From Bromus sterilis (lineage: Eukaryota; Streptophyta; Magnoliopsida; Poales; Poaceae), in NCBI GenBank assembly GCA_950022295.1, contig OX465598.1:98990001-99054000 (forward strand): 64,000 nt of DNA, in the 5' to 3' direction. Both the position numbers and the translations under genes were made by a program. Shown one piece after another: positions 43,457-53,502 of this stretch; the stretch's first letter is position 1, and each line of letters opens with the position of its first letter. The notes under the pieces are model-generated. The model ran no database searches, was not told the origin of the DNA, and saw nothing but the letters and a program-made list of their open reading frames with translations.

Positions 43457-44369
43457 TTAGTACTGGTACGTCCATCCGTCGTATGAGGTTTCGGGTGCGT
43501 AGACGGGCGTCTTGCTGTCCTCCCAAGAAGGCTCCCCACCCCAAGAAGAAGGCCCCTCGCCCCACTGGGCAATAGGCTCCTCCTGGGGAGGTGGAATCTC
43601 CTCCGGCTCCTCCTCCGGCTCCTCCTCCTCGAGAGTAACCCCCTCCATGGGGTTGTGAAACTGCTGCTGGATCACGAACTTATCCAGCTCGACCACGGTG
43701 AAAGACCATCCGTTCCTACTAGTATAATCAAACAAAAGTGGTACAGGTAGACGGATCTCGCGAGTATTATTCTCGCCAACCTCATAACATAAACAAGGTT
43801 ACCAAAGTCAGAAGTCCTAGTAACAAACTCATGCCTCTTCATAGCAGTAAGATCAAAGCTCAAGAAAGGAAAAGGCGTATCATCAACACGTGCAGTGAGC
43901 TCAAGTCGCTCAAGGATAAGCGTGGCATAAATGCCACCAAAGTGACGTCCCTTGCCGCTGTTAGCGACAAGGCGACGAGCAATCAAAGCACCAATATTAT
44001 ACTTGTTGTCTCCTAAGAGGGCGGCTGCCAAGATAGCAATATCTGGACCCAAAATTTTGCTCGTGTTGTCACGAGCTAACACCCCTCGAGAAATGTAGTA
44101 CGCGAAATACCTGATGTGGGGAAATAAAATGCTGGAAATCTTCCCCCAATGAATGTCCTTCGGATCCTTGTTGTCGCCGTAAAAAAATCCAAACACGGGT
44201 ACGTCATGGCACACGTCGTGTCCGTCTCGTGGAGCAACTCCGGTGGCACGATATTATCACTGTAACTCATCCTCGTAGAAGAAGATGAAGTTGCAACTCT
44301 AGTTACTCTATCTTTCGGCTCGGGCCTCTTCTTACCAAGCCATTCCTTAGCTTTCCCAAATAAACTCAT
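43457..44369 (-). pseudogene. Athila 3' ORF (frameshifted)
   Basis: Starts at an ATG at 44367-44369 (MSLFGKAKEWLGKKRPEPKD). A shift near 44215 leads to the central region (IHWGKISSILFPHIRYFAYY, RDNTSKILGPDIAILAAALL, YNIGALIARRLVANSGKG, FDLTAMKRHEFVTRT). Another shift near 43740 leads to a Glu/Pro-rich C-terminus (EEEEPEEEPEEIPPPQ) and a stop at 43457. This matches the 3' ORF of Triticeae Athila elements, often called env-like. I see no signal peptide or membrane anchor. The central region resembles part of the Sirevirus 3' ORF. Confidence 0.8.
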
Positions 44370-44934
44370 TTCAGGGAGAAAATGCTCAAAATCTCAACTC
44401 AAATGATGGGCTGAAGAGAGAGATCAAAATTCGCCTCTCAGAACAGCAAGAAAACGGGTTCCAGCAGCAAAACTCGTGTTTTTGGAGTGAGAGAGAGAGG
44501 AAGAATACATACTTGGAAAGGGGGTATGGTGGGCCCATGCGCCCTGGTGGCGCGGCCAGGGGCCAGGCCACGCCACCTGGCCACCTGGACCAGGGGTGGA
44601 CCCCCCTGGTCAGCCCCAGGTGCCCCTGTGCTTCTTTTTTGTGAAAAAATTTAATATAGTTTTTCTGGAATTTTTCTGACAACTTCATTTTTGAAAAAAT
44701 TCCGAGGTAGCAAAAGCTGCAAAAACTTTCGAAATGCTCGAAACATTGGTTAAACATATGAAGTTTCAAAAACATAAGCTTTGGTACAGCAAGATGGATG
44801 AAAGATAAAGGAATTGAAAATATAACAAGCTCCTCTTTTTACTCATATAAAACTTGTTTGTTAGCAAGGTTGATCAAGTCTTACTACTAAACAAGTGATA
44901 TAATATGAAAAAAGTCTCACTTCTTGTAAGGCAT
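44370..44934 (-). promoter_or_regulatory. Spacer before the Athila 3' ORF with an LTR-like block
   Basis: Non-coding. Holds GGCCCCTGGCCGCGCCA (minus strand, 44548-44564) and an AT-rich block with GAAAAATTCCAGAAAAA (44660-44681). Both occur in the same order and similar spacing in the element's own LTR (48811-48827 and about 48905-48929). A pyrimidine-rich leader follows down to the ORF ATG. Confidence 0.5.
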
Positions 44935-45960
44935 TCATGGTACCTTTATTTTGAGGGATACTCTCCCCACCATAATTGTTTTATATTTATAGTGCACATG
45001 TAGAGGACAATCCCAATCACCAATCGTCACGGTCTCAATATTCTCAATAGAGTTAAGGTCATGCCTTTTATCAATCTTCTTCGGAAAATATACCGTGTGT
45101 TCTTTATCATTGACATTGAAAGTGACCTTTCCTTTATTGCAATGAATAATAGCACCTGCGGTGTTAAGAAAAGGTCTACCAAGGATAATGTACATGCTCC
45201 CATCTTCGGGCATGTCAAGCACAACGAAGTCAGTAAGAATCAAGCAATTCGCAACTTCAACAGGAACATCCTCACAAATACCAATGGGAACGGCTGTTGA
45301 CTTGTCAACCATTTGAAGAGAGATGTATGTGGGGATTAGTTTATCTAAGCAAATTCTTTTGTAAAGGGAGAAAGGCATAACACTCACTCCTGCACCAAGA
45401 TCACATAAAGCAGTTCTAACATAATTATTCTTTATGGAGCAAGGAATGGGGGGTATACCTGGATCACCAAGCTTCTCAGGAATCTTACCACTGCAAGAGT
45501 AATTAGCAAGCATAGTAGATATCGCCTCGTTAGGAACTTTTCTTTTATTGGTCACAATATCTTTCATATACCTCGAATATGGAGGCAACTTAATAGCATT
45601 AGGCAAAGGAATTTGAAGAAAAAGAGGCTTCATCCATTCACAAAATTTATTGTAGTGCTCTTCTTCTTTATTTTTGAGAAACTTACCTGGGAAGGGCATT
45701 GGTTTTTGTACCCATGGTTCCCGTTCCTTCCCATGCTTACTTGCAATGAAGTCTTCTCTGGTATATCTCTTGCGTTTATCGGGTGCTTCTTCTTCTCGTA
45801 CTTCAGGAGGGTCATTCTTCTCTTTATGTTTATCAGGTTCAGCACCATCTTCAGTTTCAGCATCGGAAGTAGATATACTATTAGGATCAACAATAGGTTC
45901 TTCATCAATTATGGGATCATTTGAAATGTCAGCTTCCTATGTTTCTTCTTCTTCTTCTTC
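44935..45960 (-). pseudogene. Athila protease region
   Basis: Second gag-pol frame, recognisable from KRKRYTREDF onward, through PPIPCSIKNNYVRTALCDLG and the protease centre (CDLGAGVSVMPFSLYKRI, ILGRPFLNTAGAIIHCNKG), to a stop at 44935. The protease motif reads Asp-Leu-Gly-Ala, as is usual in Athila. It is out of frame with gag because of a slip at the TTC/AAG repeat near 45943-45962. Nothing of RT follows. Confidence 0.85.
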
Positions 45961-47609
45961 TTAGGGAAGCCGACAATGTCTTCTTCCTGCAATTGAGCAT
46001 CTTGCTCGATTCTCTTAGGATGCCCCTCTAGGTAAAGAGGATCTTGAGTGTATGTGCCACCTCGGGTTTTAAACCCAAAAGCCTGCATATCTTGTTTGGC
46101 ATTGTTAGCAAGCAAATCTTTTTGCACATTAGAAATTTTTTCAAGCTGACTTTGAACCATATGAAAATGCTTAACAAGGCCTTTAACATCATTAACAATT
46201 CTACCTAAAACATCAAGAAAGCTTTTGATAGCAAGGGAATTATCATGCAAATGACTTTGAATCCTCTCATTAAAGTGATTTTGCTTCATAATAAAATTAT
46301 CAAGCTCATCTAAGCATTGATCAGGAGGCTTACCATGAGGGATGTCACCTGCATCGAAATCTAAAAGAGAGTGTACCTCTACCATAGGAGGGTGAGTGGT
46401 AGGCTCACAATTTTTTTCAATTGGAGGTAGATTCTTCACATCTTTAGCTTTAATACCTCTCTCTTTAATAGAATTCTTTTCTTCTTGCATTTCTTAGGGG
46501 TTCAAGAAAAGCATTCCCCTCTTCTTTGGTGGTAGAGGTGGTTCAGGGACGGACCAATCATCATGGTTTTTGGCTATCTTGCCCATTAGTGCTTCAGCAT
46601 CGTCTGGTGTTCTTTCCCTGAAGACACAACCAGCACAACTATCTAGATAGGTTCTAGATTCATCGGTTAGACCAGCATAAAATATATCAAGAAATTCATT
46701 CTTAGTGACTCCATGTCCTGGCCTAGCCTTGAGCAAAGTGCAATACCTCCCCCAAGCTTTAGGGAGGTGCTCATCCTGCAACTGTTTGAAATTATAAATT
46801 CTTTGTAAAGCAGCATGTGGCATATGAGCAGGAAAATATTTAGCAACAAAAGATTGAGCTAATTCTTGAGGACTATTAATAGAACCACATGGTAGTGCAT
46901 CATACCATGCTTTAGCACCCTCCTTCAAAGAAAAAGGAAGAAGCTTAGTAACAAAATAATTTCTCTTCTTGTCCTCCGTGGTGAATAAGCCACATAAATC
47001 AGTGAGTTTTGTAAGGTGTGCAATAGCGTCGTCATTTTCTCTGCCATAAAAGGGGCCAGCTTCAACTGTAGATATAAGTGAAAGATCAACAGAGAAATCA
47101 AAATCAGCATCCTCAATGCAAAAAATAGACGAAGCAAATTTAGGATTAGGAGTAAACTTGTTCTTCATAGAGTGCTTTTCAAGCAACTTCTTAACAACAC
47201 GAGAGTCAGAGTCAACACACTTTGTAAGTTCCCTACATAACTCATCATCAAGTTCAATATAATCATCATCAAGAATTCTTTCCTTGAGGCCACTCAAGTC
47301 TGGGTAACCAGAGGATCGGCAAATAGGATAACGTGTAACGGGAATTTCAATCCCGAAATGTTTTGCAGCCTTAGTAATCTGAGATTCGACAAAGCGATTA
47401 AGTGAACCAATCTCATCAAAAGTAGTAGAAGCATCATCAAAAGTATCGGACATAGGGACAAACTCAGTAGAAGAAACATGTGGTGGTGGTGGTGAAACAA
47501 ACTTACTCATAATGGAGGGTGAATCAAGTGTATCACTAGTGTTAAGAACGGTACATTTTCTTGTAGTGGATGGTAAAATTGGAACCTTGGGGTCTCCTTT
47601 CTTACCCAT
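45909..47609 (-). pseudogene. Athila gag (one stop, then a frameshift)
   Basis: From an ATG at 47607-47609 (MGKKGDPKVPILPSTTRKC) through the gag capsid region (FYGRENDDAIAHLTKLTDLC, YFVTKLLPFSLKEGAKAWYD, LAQSFVAKYFPAHMPHAALQ) to TAA at 46494-46496, then in the same frame to a Lys run and a stop at 45909. The Lys run is encoded by an AAG microsatellite where the frame slips relative to the protease. Confidence 0.88.
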
Positions 47610-47667
47610 AGCGGATAAATAGCAGCAAGCAAAATAACTTTAAGTAGACTTGTAAATAAAGCTATCT

Positions 47668-47685
47668 TCCCCGGCAACGGCGCCA
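47668..47685 (-). other. Primer-binding site (tRNA-Asp), Athila
   Basis: Minus-strand TGGCGCCGTTGCCGGGGA, complementary to tRNA-Asp, the usual Athila primer, 11 nt from the LTR at 47697. Confidence 0.88.
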
Positions 47686-47696
47686 TAAAACAGTCT

Positions 47697-49081
47697 TGAT
47701 GACCCACAAGTGTGGGGGATCGCGATAGTCTTCGCGGGTAAGATAACCCACTTTATTGATTCGACACAAGGGGAGCCAAAGAATATTTATAAGCTTTGAC
47801 AGTTGAGTTGTTAGTTCAACCGCACCTGAAAGATACTTGCTTGGCAATGAGATATTGATAGTAACGGTGATATGGAATTGATGGTGGCAACAGATATAGT
47901 GGTAGGAAAGCAACGAAGGTAAAAAATGGTAAAAGTAAAGTAACTTGTATCCAGCAGAATTAAAACACTGTAGGCTAGGGGGATGGATGGTTGGGCGCTG
48001 CATGGATGAGAGATATCATGTAATTTACTTGGGGCAAGGCACAAGGAAAAGTAATGATCATCTAGGCAAATATCAAACATTAGGCATGTATCCCAAAGGT
48101 AGTTGTACATGCTTGCAATAAGAACTTGCACAACATGTTTTGTCCTACCATCCCGCTACAAACGGGGCCAAAAGGAACTTATGGAGATTAAGGTGCTCCT
48201 GTCAAAGAGCACCGGAACAAAGCATTAGCAATCAATGGATACATGAAATCCTCAAATTATAGTCCATCCCCTTTGGTGTCCCAAGCTGTCACCATTGGGA
48301 TCGCCGGTTCCGGACTATAATAGGTGCATACAACTTATAGATAGGATCAAGAACACAAATATATTCATGAAAGCACATAGGGTTCAGATCTGAAATCATG
48401 GCACTCGGGCCCAGAGTGATAAGCATGAAGAACAACAAGTAGTTGAAAAGATGATAAACACCATAGTAGATGATAGGTAACATGCCCCCAACAATCTAAT
48501 GAACTATTACATGATCTAACTCATCCAATCCCTACCATCACTTTGCCTACAACAGGGAATTACTCACACATGAAAGGAGAAGTCATGGAAGGGTGATGGA
48601 GTGGCGATGGTGATGATGATGGCGATGATTCCCCCTCACCGGAGGCCAAAACAGCCTCCGGATTAGCTCTCCCGGAGAAGAACAGAGGGTGGCGGCGGAT
48701 CCGCGATGAGAATTGGCAAAACGACTTATGTTCTGGGGTTTCATGGTCTCTGGTAAAAATATGAGTCGAGGTAGGGCACCAGAGGGGGTGGGAGCCACCC
48801 AGGCGCCCCCTGGCGCGGCCAGGGGCCTAGCCGCCTGGGCCTGGGGCAGCCCGCTGGCCCCTCTTCTGGCAGTTGGTTCCTCCCGGTGCGTGGATTTCTC
48901 TATTTTTTACTGGAATTTTCCGAGACACCTAAAAATCTATTTTTCTGCACACAAGAAAACCATACATGCAACTCTGCTGAAAACAACTTCAGTCTGGGTT
49001 AGTTTCATTCAAATCATGTAAGAATGAGGCCAAAAAAATAGCAAAAGTGTTTGGAAAAGTCGATATGTTTGAGACGTATCA
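47697..49081 (-). repeat. 5' LTR of the Athila element
   Basis: 1385 bp. On the plus strand it begins TGATGACCCAC and ends GAGACGTATCA. Related over its length to 49563-50932. The sense 5' tip carries an inverted repeat (GATACGT ... ACATATC). Confidence 0.9.
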
Positions 49082-49199
49082 CCCAACTAGAGCAGAGCTA
49101 CGCCACAAACCGATGATCTGGATAGCCAGAGGGTGAGCGACCAGAATACCACGGGCAACAACGAGGACCAAGACCCAACTTGACCTCACACCAGGGTAG
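49082..49199. other. Unassigned 118-bp segment
   Basis: Lies between the Athila 5' LTR and a reversed Tat LTR fragment. No family recognised; it may be flanking sequence or a remnant of the Tat internal region. Confidence 0.4.
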
Positions 49200-49562
49200 T
49201 GACGGGGATCAACCCCGGCAAATCCCATGGTTAGGGACTCTGGGTTAGTCATGAGAGGCATAGGTTGGACGATAGCTCGTCGGCTAATAGGAGGAGACGT
49301 TCCTCCTCGATATTATTGCTTGGAGATGCGATTACAGGGAAAGCCAAGGCTAATGCGCACAAGGCTAGGGTTACAGATTGTGTCTTGGCCGATCTCGACG
49401 TCTCCCCTCCCAGCCCTTATATACTAGGCTAGGTCTCGGGGAACCCGTCTTGGATTACAGATGAGCTTTCCTAACCCTAATCTTGTACCGCACGGCAGGT
49501 TTGCACCTTCCTTATGAGTCGCGGACTCCTACGTCGGTGCCACTAGTGGGCCAAGGCAAGGC
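49200..49562 (-). repeat. Tat LTR fragment, reversed, one end missing
   Basis: Reverse complement matches 42113-42560 from about 80 bp inside its start to its end, including TATATAAG and the terminal CCCCGTCA. The missing end abuts the next LTR exactly at 49562/49563, so it was probably split by that insertion. Confidence 0.85.
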
Positions 49563-50932
49563 TGATGACCCCCAACCGTAAGGGATCGAGATAGTCTTCG
49601 CGGGTAAGTTAACCCAATTTATTGATTCGACACACGGGGAGCCAAATAGTATTTATAAGCTTTGACAGTTGAGTTGTCAATTCAACCGCACCTGAAATAT
49701 ACTTGCTTGCAATAAAAGATAAGTGGTAATGGTAATATGATAGTGATGGTGGCGACAGCAAAAGTAACAACTAATGAGCAGCAGGATTGAAAACACTATA
49801 GGCTAGGGAGATGGATGGTTGGGCGCTGCATGGATGAGAGTGAACATGTAATAGATTCTAACACGGGGCAAGGCACACAGAAAAGCAATGATCATCTAGG
49901 CAAATATCAAACATTAGGCATGTATCCCGTAGGTAGTTGTGCGTGCTTGCAATAAGAACTTGCACAACATCTTTTGTCCTACCATCCTGCTACGAACGTG
50001 GCCAAAGGGAACTTATGGAGATTAAGGTGCTCCTGTCAAATAGCACCGGAACAAAGCAATAAACTCAATGGATACATGGAATCCTCAAATTATGGACCGT
50101 CCCCTTTGGTGTCCCAAGCTGTCACCTTTGGGATCGCCGGTTCCGGACCATAATAGGTGCATACAACTCATAGATAGGATCAAGAACACAAATATATTCA
50201 TGAAAACACATAGGGTTCAGATCTGAAAACATGGCACTCGGGACCAAAGTGACAAGCATTAAGAGCAACAAGTTGAAGCAAAGAAGATAAACACCAATCT
50301 AGATGATAGGCAACATGCCCCCAACAATATGATAAACTATTACATGATCTAACTCATCCAATCCCTACCATCCCCTTTGCCTACAGCAGGGAATTACTCA
50401 CACATGTGAAGAGAAGTCATGGAGGAGGGATGGATTAGTGATGGTGATGACGATGGCGACGATCTCCCCTCTCCGGAGGCCAAATTAGCCTCCAGATTAG
50501 CCCCCCCGAAGAAGAACAGAGGGTGGCGGCGGCTCCGCGTCGGAAACTGGAAAAGCGACTTCTATTCTGGGGGTTTTCCGTCACGAGAATAAATAGGAGT
50601 CGAGGTAGGGCACGAGAGGAGGTGGAGGCCTCCCAGGAGGCCCCCCGGCGCGGCCAGGGGTGGGGTCGTGCCAGCCAGGCGCCTGGGGCCCCTCTGGCCC
50701 CCCTCTGGCCCACTTCTGGCTGGTGGAAGCTTCAGGTGCGTGGATTTTCTGTGAATTTTCCCAGAATTTTCTGAGATACCTAAAAATCCATTTTCCTGCA
50801 CACAATAAAACCATACAAACAGCTCTGCTGAAAACAGCGTTAGTCCGGGTTAGTTTCGTCCAAATCATGCAAGAATGAGGGAAAAACAATAGCAAAAGAG
50901 TTTGGAAAAGTAGATACGTTTGAGACGTATCA
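49563..50932 (-). repeat. Second Athila-type LTR (3' LTR of a truncated element)
   Basis: 1370 bp, same family as 47697-49081, ending GAGACGTATCA. It is followed at 50933-50947 by a purine tract on the minus strand (GAAGCTTGGGGGAGT), so it is a 3' LTR. Sense tip inverted repeat GATACGT ... ACGTATC at 50913-50931. Confidence 0.87.
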
Positions 50933-50947
50933 ACTCCCCCAAGCTTC

Positions 50948-51099
50948 GCATATTGCTTGTTGATGGCTTCTCGCCCTTCGTTGGTTACCCCAAGTGGAAG
51001 GTGGAGATGTAGCGCAACAGCAAGTTTCCCACGGTGAAGATACCAAGGTTTGTCTCCAGTAGGACTCCGGAGATGATAAGTAGGTGTCAGCGGCGCAAC
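50948..51099 (-). other. Short internal remnants between two Athila-type LTRs
   Basis: The left part is 3' internal sequence of the element ending at 49563. The right part, with GGCGCAAC beside 51100, looks like 5' leader and primer-site remnant of the next element. No coding. Confidence 0.5.
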
Positions 51100-52567
51100 T
51101 GACGTGGACCTGCACACAGACACAGATAACTTTGTTCCCAACGAAGTTCAGAGAGGTTGTCAATCTCTCCGGTCTTGTTGTTCACAAAGGGTAAAACACA
51201 AGGGATAATGATAGCAAGTAAAAGCAGTAAAGTAAATATAGCGTGGAAATAATAATAAGGATATGGACCGGGATACGTGATGTTCACTAGTGATGTCTCT
51301 CTCCCAAAAGACGATAAAACTGCTATGCGAGGTAAACAAATTACAGAAGGGCAATTGACAGGATTATAAATGCACCGCAATGCTAACTATGCTACAAAAG
51401 AAAGGAAGAGCCTCAAAAGCACGAGCAGTACGCCAAAGTAAGTAGACCGTAATCCAACTGCATCTACTACTAATCATCCACCTTGAGATATCTATCCAGA
51501 ACATCTCGCTGGTATTAAGTTGTGAGCCCCACCCAAAGTGTAAACCCAAAGCTACAGACAACTGCATTAAAAAGAACTCTGCATAAAGTAAACAATCCTT
51601 CTAACCGCGGTTACAAGCACCGTTGTTTTCCCCCTTGTGGCAACAGCACATCCCCTAGACTCATGTTTCTGTCACTCAAGTGTGTCATCGGGGGGCATGA
51701 ACCCACAATCAAGCACAACGTTCCCTCTTGGAGTCACTACCTACTACTTGGCCAAAGCAATAAACAGCAACGGAGAACATGCAAGAATTACTTAGGAACA
51801 ATAATATAAGAGATAAAAACCAAATATATTACTCTATCACAATCTGAACATAATCTCATAACCCATCATATCCCATCAAACTCAGCATAGCAATAGCAGA
51901 AATATTGCAAAGGTGCCTCGATCATGTAGGGAATCTCACGAGGTCTAAACAATGAATATCAAAGAGGGGAGGAGAACATCACATAGCTACTGATCACGGA
52001 CCTATGGTCCAAGGAAAACTACTCACGAGACATTTGGGGAGCATCCATAGTGGAGAGGAGACTCCCGGAGGTCAATCCTCCCTCCGGCAGGGTGCCGGGA
52101 AGAGGTCTTCTGGTGCTCACGATCTCGGAAGCGCGGCGGTGGCGGAACAGAGGCGAGTTTGCGGAATAGGGTTCTTATTTTGGAGTTTTCCCGTGACGGA
52201 GAATAAATAAGCGAAGGGGGGCAGCCAGAGATGGACCAGGGGCCCCAGGCGTCCCTCTGGCGCGGCCAGGGGTGGGGCCGTGCCGGGTGGCTGCCTGGGG
52301 CCCCCTGGCCCCTCTCGGGCTCTTCGCGAAGCTTCTTTCACGCTGATTTTTTATCTGAATTTTCCCGAATTTTTCTGGCACTTTTTATATGGGGGAAAAC
52401 TGAAATAGAAAAACAGCAAAAAACAGGAACTGGCACTGGGGTGCACTGAGTTAATAGGTTAGTCCAAATATGATCAAAAATGTATGGAAGTGTATCTAGA
52501 TCATAGCAATATCACACAAAACATGCATGGAGCAAGCAGAAATTATAGATACGTTTTGGACGTATCA
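51100..52567 (-). repeat. Third Athila-type LTR, different family
   Basis: About 1468 bp, plus-strand start TGACGTGGAC and end TGGACGTATCA. Sense tip inverted repeat GATACGT ... ACGTATC (52548-52566). A 5'-leader-like sequence abuts its left edge, and a polypurine tract (minus strand TAAGCTTGGGGATGT) abuts its right edge, so it is bordered by internal sequence on both sides. Confidence 0.75.
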
Positions 52568-53502
52568 ACATCCCCAAGCTTAATTCCTGCTCGTCCTCGA
52601 GTAGGTAAATGATAACAGCATAATTTCTGTAGTGACATGCTAGCAACCATAAAAGAACTTTGAAAAGTAAAGCAATCAAGGTTAGAGATTCAATTCAAGT
52701 CATAACATGCAAGATTCTATATTAGCATTGAAACAAGTACCAAAAGAACATTAGGTGCAAGAGCTCTCGCTGTCCGTGACTCGAATGTCTCCAAATGGTG
52801 TTTGCGTGCAAGAAGGGGGATAGGGAATACGAGAAAAAAGTATTTTTGTGTTGAGAACTCAATCTACTAAAGTTTCACACTTGGTCTTCTTTGGGATCTT
52901 ATCTTGACTCGTCCCCAGACCACTAGCCAGGTACAAGTCAATTTGATCCACTCCTTTTCGATATTTTGAGCACTCATGCAATGGATGAGCATAAGCACGA
53001 GAGTTGACACTTAGGATGGCAAAGAGAGAAATATGGTGGAGGAGGAAGACAAAAAGGATGAGAAAGGCTCACATCAATGAGGACAATCATAGGCAAGAGA
53101 TGCCAAATGATAGATATGATGTGAGGAGTAGGGATTGCCATGCAACGGGTGCACATACGAGCTAAGAAGCTCTCCTATATGCATAATGATCATCTCTATG
53201 GAGTACAAGGGTATAAAGGGACTACTAGTGTGGATCTCTCAAAAGGATAGTAGTGTTACCCCTTTCTCTCTTTTTATTTCTTTTTCTCTTTTTTCCATTT
53301 TTTGTATTTTTTTGTGGCCTCAATGGCTCTTTCTATTTAACTCTCATTTGTCCTCTTTGGGATCTTTTAATGTGTCCACTTTGGGATCTTTTCCTCACTT
53401 AAGGGCAACACTCTATTTTACAAGAAGGTAAAGGAGATCTTTCACACTTTACAAGGTACTCAAAATCATAAAGAAGATGTAACTAACATGATGTATCCAA
53501 TG
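52568..53502 (-). other. 3' internal region of the third Athila-type element
   Basis: Polypurine tract then CTACTCGAGGACGAGCAGGA (minus strand), typical of Triticeae Athila 3' regions, then about 900 bp non-coding with a T-rich stretch (53258-53320). It is cut at 53502 by the LARD. Confidence 0.7.

Larger units (their letters stand above)
42561..49081 (-). mobile_element. Athila-lineage Gypsy element with RT/IN deleted (3' LTR outside the window)
   Basis: Minus-strand. From right to left: 5' LTR (47697-49081), tRNA-Asp primer site, gag, Athila-type protease, then directly a 3' ORF and 3' UTR. No RT, RNase H or integrase is present, so it could move only with help in trans or has been deleted. 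The Tat element is inserted at 42560/42561. The 3' LTR should lie to the left of the Tat 5' LTR, outside this window. Confidence 0.88.

Noticed and set aside
53258..53320. T-rich stretch as a poly(T) tail of a reversed LINE or SINE
   Set aside because: Interrupted by C-rich runs, no target duplication or LINE/SINE body; fits the Athila 3' internal region.
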